From an uncultured Clostridia bacterium (GTDB lineage: Bacteria > Bacillota > Clostridia > TANB77 > CAG-508): a stretch of 32,945 nt of DNA. The notes below the pieces were generated by a model. The model made no database searches, was not told where the DNA came from, and was given only the letters and a program-made list of their open reading frames with translations. Position 1 is the first letter of the stretch. Every line of letters begins with the position of its first letter. The stretch lies in NCBI GenBank assembly GCA_947632185.1, contig CANROH010000011.1, forward strand, positions 1-32,945, in the 5' to 3' direction. A program made the position numbers and the translations under genes. Positions 8,601-16,348 of the stretch are shown in pieces.

Positions 8601-9789
8601 GATTTTTTAGATATTTTGAAATCTTTTCTTCATCTTCATTTTTATATATGATTGCTATTTGATTATTCTCTGTAAATACTTTAGCTATATCATCTGTTTG
8701 TGTTTCTGTATAATCAATTCCTAAATTTCCCTTTGTTATAAAACTTACAAGAAATACTAAAAGAAATAATGGAATTGAAATAAATCTTATCTTATAACTA
8801 AATTTACCTAATTTATCTAATTTTAAGTTTGGACTTTTCTTCTTAGTCTTTACTATCCATTTATCAAACATTAATATTAATGGTGGAAGTACAAAGAAAA
8901 TACAAATTAAACTAAATAAAACTCCTTTTGCTAATACAAATCCTAAATCTTTTCCAATAGTAAAACTCATAAATATCAGAGCTAAAAGGCCTACTATTGT
9001 TGTAACAGAGCTACTTGATATGGCTTGGAATGCTTTATATAAAGCATTTTTCATTGCCTTAACATTATCTTTTTCAGTTTTTTTCTCTTGATCATATCTA
9101 TTCATTAACATTATTGAGTAATCCATTGATAATGCCATTTGCAATATTGCTACTATTGAGTTTGTTATATGAGATACATTTTTAAATATAATATTTGTAC
9201 CTTTATTTAAAACTACTGCCATTAATATTGATGTTAAAAATAAAAAAGGTTCTACATAAGATTCACACATAATAAGCAAAATAACTAAAGCACTAGCAAC
9301 TGCAAGAGCAACAATCCAAAATGGTAATACTGTTTTATTACTTGATGATACATTTCCACTTGTATAAATAGTATAATCTTTATATTTTTCTGTTACTTTG
9401 TCATACACTTCGCTTGCTTTTTCTGAATCAGATTTATCATCTACTGTAATAACATATAATGTATAATTTTGTTTATTATATTTTTCACTACTATCATAAT
9501 CTACGCTTTCAACTCCATCTATGGATTCCAAATCATTTCTTACATTTAATTTTTCTGTATCTGATAAATTTTCAAACATTAGATTTAAAGTACTTGTTTC
9601 AGTTTCAGAAAATTCTTTTTCCATAATATCCATGCCAATTCTTGTTTCTGATGTATCTGGCAAATATTTAGATATGTCATAATTAATTTTTACTTTTGAT
9701 GACTCTATGGCTGAAATTATTGTAAGAATAATAAATAATATTAAAATAAAATGCCTTTTGTTTATTATAAAATCAGTAATTTTTCTCAA
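5674..9789 (-). CDS. Giant MMPL/RND-family transporter with nine ~80-residue outer-loop repeats
   Basis: Polytopic transporter of 1371 residues in the MMPL branch of the RND superfamily. Helix 1 is at about 13-29, an outer loop at 30-150, helices 2-6 between about 155 and 308, helix 7 at about 336-352 and helices 8-12 from about 1210 to 1362. The paired RND signatures are ALSMDYSIMLMNRY (about 219-232) and GATIDYAILYTSYY (about 1274-1287). Family members of this layout usually have 700-1000 residues. Here the second outer loop (about 353-1205) is greatly expanded by nine repeats. The start is TTG at 9789, seven bases after GGAAAG; no ATG fits. It heads an operon with the DUF308 gene and faces a TetR regulator. 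Export of a lipid or amphipathic compound is likely, but the substrate is unknown. Confidence 0.88.
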   Translation of the reverse strand: MRKITDFIINKRHFILILFIILTIISAIESSKVKINYDISKYLPDTSETRIGMDIMEKEFSETETSTLNLMFENLSDTEKLNVRNDLESIDGVESVDYDSSEKYNKQNYTLYVITVDDKSDSEKASEVYDKVTEKYKDYTIYTSGNVSSSNKTVLPFWIVALAVASALVILLIMCESYVEPFLFLTSILMAVVLNKGTNIIFKNVSHITNSIVAILQMALSMDYSIMLMNRYDQEKKTEKDNVKAMKNALYKAFQAISSSSVTTIVGLLALIFMSFTIGKDLGFVLAKGVLFSLICIFFVLPPLILMFDKWIVKTKKKSPNLKLDKLGKFSYKIRFISIPLFLLVFLVSFITKGNLGIDYTETQTDDIAKVFTENNQIAIIYKNEDEEKISKYLKNLENENKVDEVLGYGNTINEKLTYEKLNDKLEDLGSDVKVEDYLLKIVYYDYYNPDSKNEMTFNEFVNFIENEAYKNEKTNEKIDDETKKEITRLKNFITVNSINKKRNSADIASILEIDKSKIDDVFIYYLSKNNNTQISLSEFIDFMNKDVLTNEKYASKIDDESRNKLNILSKFTNKQTIQTKMTSNQMSELFGIDSDTMSQLYKYYILVNDINIKMSISEFSNFVLNNVLNDSNYASNFDDETIQNIKLLATFSNLNTINKQMTSKELASLFGIDETQINQILLLKYSNKNDESKFSITEFINKTIQIADTTEYLQGVDISTLRSVSIFAKNENNINTTKLDKATLNKMFGGLKEGFVDDIYELTGKSDDTKMSPKEFVDLVVVLFSQTSGDSLDSGVFTLDNDTLNNLKLLKMVIDDSVSTEKTQYTAKQLSQILNIDVQQMYKLYTLIDYISGNTGSWTASPNEFVNLILANKEMESIKNNIDEVTMNKLQLLSTIMTSTINNKSFTYQELSQIIGIDSDSVKSIYTLYVSMQNNTTITPKEFVDFVLAHQNDSMLANRLTGNTIKDLNLLQSAMNGILNDKKYNSNELSSLLVIDEEDCKLLYGLYTSKYINKNPSASLKEFIEFLLKDVVTNEEYSSNFDDDKISKLNTVNGIMNATINNTKYTADEIFAIISKLSDNVEKNMVEILYTYYGSSKQYNNSWEMTVEEFVNFLNNDILKDERFTDFIEDDMRNDIIDSKTTIKDAKEMLIGDKYSRVVLNTSFEMESPETFEFVKNTENMIRKDLDEVYIIGDSPMAYEMSKTFNNELNFITIITMIAIFIVVAITFKSITIPVILVLTIQTAVYLTMGILSIVGESVYFISILIVQSILMGATIDYAILYTSYYLEHRKTEGIKEAIIDSYNRSINTILTSSSILIIVTLIIANFASAIAAKICKTISEGTLCSTILILVLLPAVLAFCDKLIVKNKK
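6385..8532 (-). repeat. Nine diverged ~80-aa coding repeats in the MMPL loop
   Basis: Residues about 420-1135 hold nine units. Each has a helix ending in S-x-x-E-F-[VI]-x-[FL], then an acidic D-D-[ED] stretch, then L-x-x-L and a [FLIV]-x-[IV]-D motif followed by LYxxY. The Glu-Phe pairs fall at about residues 460, 539, 619, 699, 776, 865, 943, 1023 and 1110, a spacing of 77-89. The units differ greatly in DNA, so they are old duplications rather than a recent tandem array. Confidence 0.85.
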
Positions 9790-9822
9790 AGAAAATCTTT
9801 CCTTCCTTTCTTTTTAAACTGC

Positions 9823-9850
9823 ATTATATTATATTCTAATTATTATTCAA
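9823..9850 (-). promoter_or_regulatory. Probable promoter of the MMPL operon
   Basis: On the minus strand TTGAAT (9845-9850) and TATAAT (9823-9828) are spaced by 16 bases. They lie between the 34-bp palindrome and the TTG start of the transporter. Confidence 0.55.
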
Positions 9851-9865
9851 ATGAAAGTATAAATA

Positions 9866-9899
9866 TAGTAAAAATGTCTAAATTTAGACATTTTTACTA
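9866..9899. promoter_or_regulatory. Perfect 34-bp palindrome, likely TetR operator
   Basis: The left half, tagtaaaaatgtctaaa, is followed immediately by its exact reverse complement, with no spacer. It lies between the divergent MMPL and TetR genes, upstream of the transporter promoter and close to the regulator's. Size and symmetry suit a TetR-family dimer pair. Confidence 0.75.
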
Positions 9900-9907
9900 A
9901 AATTGTC

Positions 9908-9936
9908 TTTATTTCTTTGTAAACCTATGTTATAAT
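9908..9936 (+). promoter_or_regulatory. Possible promoter of the TetR regulator
   Basis: TATAAT at 9931-9936 is a consensus -10. A weak TTTATT lies 17 bases upstream at 9908-9913. The 34-bp palindrome ends just before it, so autorepression is plausible. Confidence 0.4.
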
Positions 9937-9973
9937 ATTTTATATTTTGTTTTTAAACCAAAAGGAGTAAATT

Positions 9974-10525
9974 ATGAAAGTACAGTGTCTAAATTCTTCT
10001 TCAATTAAAACCAGAAATCTAATAAGAAAAACTTTTGCAGAATTAATTAATGAAAAGAAACAGTTAAATAAAATAACTGTTACAGAATTAGTCAAAAGAG
10101 CTCAAATAACTAGAAGTACATTTTATACTCATTATGATGATATATATGAAGTTGCTCATGATTACCAACTACAAACAATTGAACTTTTATGTAGTGAAGA
10201 TTTAAAATTATATTCAAAACAAGATATTATGAACTATTTTGATAATATTATACAATGTTTAAAAGAGCACGAAGAAACATACAAATTATTATTATCTGCT
10301 GATGAATCTCTTTTATTTTTAGAAAAATTAAAAAAAATTGCTAGTCAAAAAATTTATTATGCTTTAAAAAATACTTATAATGATAAATATCTTTTGCTTA
10401 ATGTTTCATTTCTTATGAATGGAATATTAGTAGAAATTTTAAAATACTTTAGAAACGAAAGTCAATATTCACTAGATGACTTATTATTTAATATGAAAAA
10501 ATGGTTTGAAGAAATATTCAGTTAA
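9974..10525 (+). CDS. TetR/AcrR-family transcriptional regulator
   Basis: One-component repressor of 183 residues and the only plus-strand gene here. The N-terminal helix-turn-helix is clear: residues about 13-60 contain IRKTFAELI, then ITVTELVKRAQITRSTFYTHYDD, the TetR recognition-helix pattern. The C-terminal ligand/dimer domain is all-helical and unlike any I can name, perhaps TetR_C_8. Start ATG at 9974, with AAAGGAG eight bases before. It is divergent from the MMPL/DUF308 operon and separated from it by a perfect palindrome. I infer that it represses that operon and releases on binding the exported compound or a related signal. Confidence 0.88.
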   Translation: MKVQCLNSSSIKTRNLIRKTFAELINEKKQLNKITVTELVKRAQITRSTFYTHYDDIYEVAHDYQLQTIELLCSEDLKLYSKQDIMNYFDNIIQCLKEHEETYKLLLSADESLLFLEKLKKIASQKIYYALKNTYNDKYLLLNVSFLMNGILVEILKYFRNESQYSLDDLLFNMKKWFEEIFS

Positions 10526-10536
10526 CTTCAAACCAT
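10501..10536 (+). terminator. Terminator overlapping the end of the TetR gene
   Basis: ATGGTTTGAAG (10501-10511) pairs perfectly with 10526-10536 across a 14-base loop that contains the stop codon. The T tract after it is short (CTTT), so efficiency is uncertain. Confidence 0.5.
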
Positions 10537-10588
10537 CTTTAACCTATATAATAATCTACTTATACTTAAAGAGAATTTCCTACATTAA

Positions 10589-12091
10589 TTATAGTAATGC
10601 TGAAAATAATCTTAATATTCCATTAAATAAAAATGTAGGTAACGTAGTTTTTAAATTTTCTTTTTTTACTAACTCACTTTTTTCTATTGTTTCAATTGCA
10701 TCTTGTTTTATGTCTTCTATAACTGTTGAATCGTATAAATATGTTCCACACTCAAAATGGTGATATAAACTTCTGTAGTCTAAATTTAATGTTCCAACTG
10801 TTGCAATTTTATCATCACTAACAAACACTTTACTGTGTATAAAACCTGGTGTATATTGATAAATCTTTACTCCACTTTCTAATAATAACGGGTAAAATGA
10901 TTTTGTAATAGAATAAATCGTTTTTTTATCTGGAATTCCTGGTACTACTATTCTTACATCAACACCTCTTTTGGCTGCTAAATTTAAACAACCAATCATT
11001 TCTGTATCTAATATTAAATACGGAGTAAAAATATAAACATATTTATTTGCATTATTTAAAATGTTCATGTAAATATTTTCTCCAACATTTTCATTATCTA
11101 ATGGATTTTCTGCATAAGGGCAAATATAGCCATCTTCTTTTAAATTTTCTTTAAACTTATATTTATATTTTGAGTAATTTTCTTTTTCTTCACAAAAAGC
11201 ATTCCAAATTTCTAAAAATGTTAAAGTAAAATTCCAAACAGCTTCTCCTTTAATCATTATGCCATTATCTTTCCAATGACCAAATCTTTCTTTTTCGTTT
11301 ATATATTCGTCTGCAATATTTATTCCTCCGCTAAAAGCTACTTTTCCATCTATAACCATGATTTTCCTATGGTCTCTATTATTCATTATTACATCAATTA
11401 TTGGTTGTAATTCATTAAAACAAATAGCTTTTATGCCTTTTTCTCTTAATTTTTTATAATATTTTTTAGGAACAGTAGAAATACTTCCAAAATCATCATA
11501 TATTACTCTAACATCAACACCTGCTTTAGCTTTTTCCTCTAAGATATTTAAAATTCCTTGCCACATTTTACCTTCTGATATAATAAAATACTCTATAAAT
11601 ATAAATTTTTCAGCCTTTTTTAATTCTTCTAACATTACTTTATATACTTGTTCCCCAAGAGGATAATACTTTACTTCATTTGCATTATAAATAGGATATT
11701 TTGCAATTTTAGATATATAACTTACTTGTCCATATACATCCATATCTTTATTTTTTATCTCATCTAATATTTTATTATCTTGTATTAAAGAATTTTGACT
11801 TTTTTCAATACTTTTTAATATTTTCTTTAAAGTTTTACTTCTATATAAATTTCCACCTATAGTTAAATATAACAAAGTTCCAAAAATTGGGAAAGTTAAT
11901 ATTAAAATTATCCAAAGAATTTGATTTCCTAAATTTTTACTATAAGTTACAATCCACATAGTTACACATAAACTTAAAATTCTCAATAATGCTTGTATAA
12001 AAGCAAAGTTTTCTATAAATCCCATTAAAAAAGTAAAATAAAATACTAACTCAAAGATAATGCATAATCCGATTACAACTATTCTTTTCAT
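10589..12091 (-). CDS. cls: Cardiolipin synthase (phospholipase D type)
   Basis: Membrane enzyme that joins two phosphatidylglycerols into cardiolipin. The 500-residue protein has two N-terminal membrane helices (about 3-25 and 30-50, then a third near 58-78) followed by two phospholipase D half-sites. The first is NNRDHRKIMVIDGKVAFSGG and the second GFIHSKVFVSDDKIATVGT followed by NLDYRS; both give the H-x-K-x4-D signature. Length matches bacterial Cls of about 480-510. The start is ATG at 12091, after a GGGGG-type site. Its promoter lies in the terminator region of the preceding gene. Monocistronic. Confidence 0.93.
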   Translation of the reverse strand: MKRIVVIGLCIIFELVFYFTFLMGFIENFAFIQALLRILSLCVTMWIVTYSKNLGNQILWIILILTFPIFGTLLYLTIGGNLYRSKTLKKILKSIEKSQNSLIQDNKILDEIKNKDMDVYGQVSYISKIAKYPIYNANEVKYYPLGEQVYKVMLEELKKAEKFIFIEYFIISEGKMWQGILNILEEKAKAGVDVRVIYDDFGSISTVPKKYYKKLREKGIKAICFNELQPIIDVIMNNRDHRKIMVIDGKVAFSGGINIADEYINEKERFGHWKDNGIMIKGEAVWNFTLTFLEIWNAFCEEKENYSKYKYKFKENLKEDGYICPYAENPLDNENVGENIYMNILNNANKYVYIFTPYLILDTEMIGCLNLAAKRGVDVRIVVPGIPDKKTIYSITKSFYPLLLESGVKIYQYTPGFIHSKVFVSDDKIATVGTLNLDYRSLYHHFECGTYLYDSTVIEDIKQDAIETIEKSELVKKENLKTTLPTFLFNGILRLFSALL

Positions 12092-12121
12092 AATTTTAAA
12101 CCCCCGTTAATTACGAGTTAT

Positions 12122-12150
12122 ATTATATCAAAAAATAAGAGGTTTGCCAA
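12122..12150 (-). promoter_or_regulatory. Sigma-A promoter of cls
   Basis: On the minus strand TTGGCA (12145-12150) and TATAAT (12122-12127) are separated by exactly 17 bases, just upstream of cls. The -35 lies partly in the loop of the preceding gene's terminator. Confidence 0.7.
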
Positions 12151-12163
12151 CCCCTTATTTTTT
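12131..12163 (-). terminator. Terminator of the flavin-reductase-like gene
   Basis: An eleven-base-pair stem (12134-12144 with 12149-12159, including one G-U pair in the minus-strand RNA) and a four-base loop overlap the stop codon and run into T5. The A/T flanks on both sides make it potentially bidirectional. Confidence 0.7.
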
Positions 12164-12721
12164 TAAATTTAATCCATCCTTAAAAGCTTCTCCAACTCTT
12201 TCTGTTACTTTATAATATCCGTGTGTATAAGGATCGAATGATATAGCATTTAGTAAAGAAATATCTACATTATCTCCTTTCATGACACTTTCATCAGCTG
12301 TTACATTTACAACTTTACCTATTACTCCACAACCATATTTATCATTTTGATATTCTACAAATTCACATTCCATACATATTGGAAATTCATTTATAATTGG
12401 TGCATCAACATTTTCTGATTTTACACATGTTAAATTAGTATTTTCAAATTTATTTGGAGTATTATTTCCTGATGCTATTCCAAAATAATCAGCTTCTGCA
12501 ACATGTTTTTCATCTGCAATACTTACAGTAAAAGCTTTTTTCTCTTTAATATTTTTAACAGTTTTATGTGTTTCTGTTAAATTAAGTATTACGTGATCTC
12601 TCTCAAGCATAGTTCCCCATGCTGCATTCATTACATTAACACTCCCATCCTCATTATATGTGGCAACCATTAATACTGGCATTGGAAATATTGCCTCAGT
12701 AGTTTTAATATTTTTCCTCAT
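12155..12721 (-). CDS. Flavin reductase-like (FMN-binding split barrel) protein
   Basis: Soluble FMN-binding protein of about 188 residues. The family signature is visible: PMPVLMVATYNEDGSVNVMNAAWG near the N-terminus, THKTVKNIKEKKAFTVSI in the middle, and the C-terminal IGKVVNV. Split-barrel proteins of this kind are found widely in anaerobes as flavin or iron reductases; the substrate cannot be read from sequence. The ATG at 12721 is chosen because GGGGG precedes it at good spacing; an in-frame TTG 15 bases upstream lies inside that site. Monocistronic, with its own terminator. Confidence 0.8.
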   Translation of the reverse strand: MRKNIKTTEAIFPMPVLMVATYNEDGSVNVMNAAWGTMLERDHVILNLTETHKTVKNIKEKKAFTVSIADEKHVAEADYFGIASGNNTPNKFENTNLTCVKSENVDAPIINEFPICMECEFVEYQNDKYGCGVIGKVVNVTADESVMKGDNVDISLLNAISFDPYTHGYYKVTERVGEAFKDGLNLKK

Positions 12722-12823
12722 AATTTTTTCCCCCAATTCTTATTATTTTTTATATATAACTTATCATATAATAAAAGTTATATAATGCTTAATTATTAAT
12801 ATTTATATCATTATAACATTTTT

Positions 12824-13984
12824 TTATTCTATTATTTCTAAACTGTCTAAGAAATTTTGAACATCTTCATGTACTCTTTCATATGTTGGAGTTTTTATTT
12901 CATAAATATTTTCATTATATATAAACATATAATAATCATAATCTTTGTCTTCATCAAAATAGTATTTAATAGCATTTATTTTGCTTCCAATTTTTACATT
13001 TTTATCTTTAACCATTAAAACATTATCATATTGAGCAAATGAGTTTTTTGTATATGTTTTACCATCTTTTTCAATGCTTAAACCACTACATAAATTTATC
13101 ATATCTTCAAAATTAATAATAACTGTATCTATAACATTTTTTTCATTATCTTCTATAGGCATACCATACACATCAGATAATCCATATTGTCCAAAATTAT
13201 TATTAATTATAGAAAGGCTCTCAAATGCTTCCTCAAGACTTAATGAATTCACATTTCTTTCGTATGAAATTTCTATATGTTCTTGTGGAAGCAAATAATT
13301 TCCATATTGAACTTTAATTGGTATAGAAGCATTTTCGCCTACAAGATCAGTAGAATATGCATGTGATGTTGTGCCAAAATAGACATCTTCAGAATCTATA
13401 TATTTAAATTTAATATCACCCAAAAATCCATCTATTAAATTAGAAGTTTGATCTATTTTAATTTTTTCTTCCAAATCATTTGCAAAATCAATTTGAATTT
13501 TTTCACTATTTACTGTCTGATTTGTTACTTCATTTTTTTCAAAAACAGAAAAATTTATTTTACTATTTAAATCTATTTTTTCCAATCTAATAGTTGATAT
13601 AGTTCCTCCAAAAATTTTGTCTTCTTTTTTTCCATCTTGTAATATACTATTACCAGAATCATCTGTAATCTCTACAGTATAGTAAAAAGATGGTTCTGTA
13701 GTATAATCATAAAGAATATAATAAATTTCAGAATATTCATCTAAAACTTTATATTCTAATAATTTCATTCCTCTATAATCTTCTAAGTTTTCTTCATCTT
13801 TATATAAATACAATTTTTTATTTTTGATAGAATATTCATTTTCATATAAAATATTTTCCATCTCATTTTCATTATTATAATTTAAATTTGGCTTATGGCC
13901 TATTTTATTTATATATAAATATATAAATAAAATAGATATAATTAAAAATATTAATAAAATTAATAATATTTTTTTTATTTTCAT
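12824..13984 (-). CDS. Membrane-anchored extracytoplasmic protein of unknown function
   Basis: I do not recognise this family. The 386-residue product has one N-terminal membrane helix (about residues 5-26) with a KIKK tip, then a long outer domain rich in Glu, Asp, Asn and Tyr. There is no lipobox Cys, so it is a signal-anchor or uncleaved signal. The middle looks like beta-rich segments (for example YYTVEITDDSGNS and INFSVFEKNEV), and a late part has NAIKYYFDEDKDYDYYMFIYNENIYEI. AGGTGG precedes the ATG at 13984. It sits downstream of bile salt hydrolase with a 54-base gap; cotranscription is possible. Confidence 0.55.
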   Translation of the reverse strand: MKIKKILLILLIFLIISILFIYLYINKIGHKPNLNYNNENEMENILYENEYSIKNKKLYLYKDEENLEDYRGMKLLEYKVLDEYSEIYYILYDYTTEPSFYYTVEITDDSGNSILQDGKKEDKIFGGTISTIRLEKIDLNSKINFSVFEKNEVTNQTVNSEKIQIDFANDLEEKIKIDQTSNLIDGFLGDIKFKYIDSEDVYFGTTSHAYSTDLVGENASIPIKVQYGNYLLPQEHIEISYERNVNSLSLEEAFESLSIINNNFGQYGLSDVYGMPIEDNEKNVIDTVIINFEDMINLCSGLSIEKDGKTYTKNSFAQYDNVLMVKDKNVKIGSKINAIKYYFDEDKDYDYYMFIYNENIYEIKTPTYERVHEDVQNFLDSLEIIE

Positions 13985-14038
13985 TCAACCACCTCATATT
14001 TTGCATTAATTCTAAAAATTATATTATGTAATAATTAA

Positions 14039-15013
14039 TTAGTTTTGCATAAATATTTGCTGATTTTTAACTAAATCATAACTTATAAGCTTGTTACTAT
14101 CTAAATTTTCTTTATACATATCTATAGCACTAATTTGACTATTTTCATATGTTTTATAATAATATATTCCTTTATCTAAATTACAGCATGAACTATAAAT
14201 TGTTATTTCATATTTATCGCCACCCATATGCACGCATCCTCTTTGCTGATCTACAGAATTCAATATATGGAAAAATTGACTAATACTTTCTGACTCTGAA
14301 TCACCAGATATAGAATTCATCTTTGTGAAAGTTGCTTTTACAAATCTTGATGCAGATGATAAATCTCCAGGTAAACCTAATCCTCCCATTCCTCTACTGT
14401 ATGTTTCTAAATTTAGTTTTTTTGAAAAATTATTTACTGGTTGCTCTATAGACAAATTCATATAATTATTTAAGTTAAACATTTGAATATCGAAAGTAGG
14501 ATTATTTGTCATTACACCTACTGGATTATCATATATTTTAAGACCATCTTTAACAGATTCAACTGTGATTGATGAATTTTTATCGCAAATAATCCAATGT
14601 AATGGTGATACTGGTAATTCATCACTAAAATTAATGTGCACTATATTTATTTTATTTAATAATTTTTTTACATCTTCAATATTAGAACATTGAGATAAAA
14701 TCCAAGGTATAAATTCAAAAGGTGCAACATTATCAACATTTTCTTTTTCTTCCTTATATTCTGCATTTCCCGGAAAATTTAATCCAGCCATGCCTAATCC
14801 TTTTTCATTAATTGCATCATAATATAAAGGATAGTCATCTGATATATATGCCATACCTATAATTGCATAATGACTACTTATTGTTTTTAATTTTCTAAAT
14901 TTAAATTCATAATTTCTAGGTGTTATTGTAACAGTTTCTTTATATGAATATTCTAAATCTAAATTTCTTCCAAAATAATGATTTTTTGTATTATATGTTA
15001 TTGCAGTACACAT
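14039..15013 (-). CDS. bsh: Choloylglycine hydrolase family protein (bile salt hydrolase-like)
   Basis: N-terminal nucleophile hydrolase that cleaves the amide bond of conjugated bile acids or related amides such as penicillin V. The 324-residue protein starts MCTAITY, so Met removal exposes Cys2 as nucleophile. Other expected site residues are Arg16 and Asp19 (GRNLD), Asn170/Asn171 (VMTNNPTFD) and Arg223 (SSASRF), with the family motif GGLGLPGDLSS before it. Length matches the usual 315-340. It lacks a signal peptide, so it is cytoplasmic. GAAAGGAG precedes the ATG. It supports a gut habitat. Bile salt versus penicillin V specificity cannot be decided from these motifs alone. Confidence 0.9.
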   Translation of the reverse strand: MCTAITYNTKNHYFGRNLDLEYSYKETVTITPRNYEFKFRKLKTISSHYAIIGMAYISDDYPLYYDAINEKGLGMAGLNFPGNAEYKEEKENVDNVAPFEFIPWILSQCSNIEDVKKLLNKINIVHINFSDELPVSPLHWIICDKNSSITVESVKDGLKIYDNPVGVMTNNPTFDIQMFNLNNYMNLSIEQPVNNFSKKLNLETYSRGMGGLGLPGDLSSASRFVKATFTKMNSISGDSESESISQFFHILNSVDQQRGCVHMGGDKYEITIYSSCCNLDKGIYYYKTYENSQISAIDMYKENLDSNKLISYDLVKNQQIFMQN

Positions 15014-15045
15014 AATTATTCTCCTTTCTATATTTTAAAATTAAA

Positions 15046-15081
15046 ATAACATATCAATATTATCAAATATTAATATGTTAT
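15046..15081 (-). terminator. Possible terminator of the hydrogenase maturation operon
   Basis: A nine-base-pair stem, one mismatch and six more base pairs (15046-15061 with 15066-15081) form an all-AT-rich hairpin with a four-base loop, 34 bases past the hydF stop codon. TTTAATTTT follows on the minus strand. Confidence 0.4.
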
Positions 15082-15115
15082 ATTATATATTATTTATAAA
15101 TAATTTTCACTAGTT

Positions 15116-16309
15116 TTATTTTAAATTATAAATTGGTTTAATCGTTCTTTCTAAAATTCCCTGCATATAAGCAATTGCTGTTCCATAGTTTGTAAACGGT
15201 ATTCCTTGATTTTTAGCAGAATTCATTCTATAAATCATTTCATTTGAATTAAGCATACAACCTCCGCAATGAATAATCAAATCAAATTTACTTAAATCAT
15301 TTGGAAAACCTGTACCACTACTCCATTCAAAGTCAAATTTTAATCCAGTATATTTTTCTAACCATTTTGGCAATTTAACAGTTCCAATATCATCACATTG
15401 TCTATGATGAGTACACCCTTCACTAATAAGGATTTTGGAACCATTTTTTAAATTATTAATAAAATTTGCTCCTTCCACAGCAGTATCTAAGAAACCTTTA
15501 TATCTTGCCATAAGGATAGAAAATGATGTTAATGGTATATCTTCATTTACAATTTTATTAACAAATTCAAATACTTGTGAATCTGTTATAACAAGAGAAG
15601 GATTTTTTTTCAAAGAATTTAATGTATCTTTAAGTTCTGTTTCTTTTGTAACAACTGCTATTGCATTAGAATCTATAATATCTCGTATTGCTAATTGTTG
15701 AGGCATTATCATTCTATCTTTTGGAGCTGCAGAATCAATTGGTGTAACTAAAACTACTATATCTTTTTCTTTTATTAAGTCTCCAACAAATCGTACATTT
15801 TTATCAATATTTTTTCCAGCTAACTTACCTATAGCATTTTTTAATTCTTCTATACCTATTTTTCTTATAGCACTTGTATAAATAATATTTTCAGTATTAA
15901 TTGGAATTTTACTTAATGTATCTACTTTATTTTTTGCAACTATATAAGGAATTTTTCTTTCTATAAATATAGAAACTAATTCATTTTCTGTTTCATTAAA
16001 TTCTCTTTCGCAATCAGTTACAAGCACAGCAATATCGCAACTTCTCAAAATTTTTTTAGTCTTTTCAATTCTCTTTTGTCCAAGTGTTCCTTCATCATCA
16101 AATCCTGGTGTATCAATTATTATAACTGGTCCAAGTGGCAAAAGTTCCATTGATTTTTTTACAGGATCTGTTGTTGTTCCTTTTATATCACTTACAACTG
16201 ATAAATCTTGGTTTGTTACACTATTTACTAAACTACTCTTTCCCACATTTCTACAACCAAAAAATCCAATATGCAATCTTTGCCCTGTTGGTGTATTATT
16301 TAGCCCCAT
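15116..16309 (-). CDS. hydF: [FeFe]-hydrogenase maturation GTPase HydF
   Basis: Scaffold GTPase on which the two-iron subcluster of the H-cluster is assembled before delivery to the hydrogenase. The 397-residue protein has a P-loop GCRNVGKSS (18-26), switch II DTPG (66-69) and NKVD (127-130). The C-terminal iron-sulphur domain carries C299-x-H301 and the pair C348-x-x-C351 (IIHCGGC), matching the CxH...CxxC ligands of HydF. It is the last gene of TM1266-hydE-hydG-hydF, 39 bases after hydG. The start is the ATG of MGLNNTPTG with GAAGGA before it. All key residues are present. Confidence 0.96.
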   Translation of the reverse strand: MGLNNTPTGQRLHIGFFGCRNVGKSSLVNSVTNQDLSVVSDIKGTTTDPVKKSMELLPLGPVIIIDTPGFDDEGTLGQKRIEKTKKILRSCDIAVLVTDCEREFNETENELVSIFIERKIPYIVAKNKVDTLSKIPINTENIIYTSAIRKIGIEELKNAIGKLAGKNIDKNVRFVGDLIKEKDIVVLVTPIDSAAPKDRMIMPQQLAIRDIIDSNAIAVVTKETELKDTLNSLKKNPSLVITDSQVFEFVNKIVNEDIPLTSFSILMARYKGFLDTAVEGANFINNLKNGSKILISEGCTHHRQCDDIGTVKLPKWLEKYTGLKFDFEWSSGTGFPNDLSKFDLIIHCGGCMLNSNEMIYRMNSAKNQGIPFTNYGTAIAYMQGILERTIKPIYNLK

Positions 16310-16348
16310 AAAATCAGTCCTTCTTTCTTATTTTAAATATTTGTATTT

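Noticed and set aside
12721..12736. Upstream TTG start for the flavin-reductase-like gene
   Set aside because: The GGGGG ribosome site lies between that TTG and the ATG at 12721, so the ATG is preferred.
15046..15081. AT-rich inverted repeat after hydF as a mobile-element end
   Set aside because: There is no transposase or matching partner repeat nearby; it fits a weak terminator.
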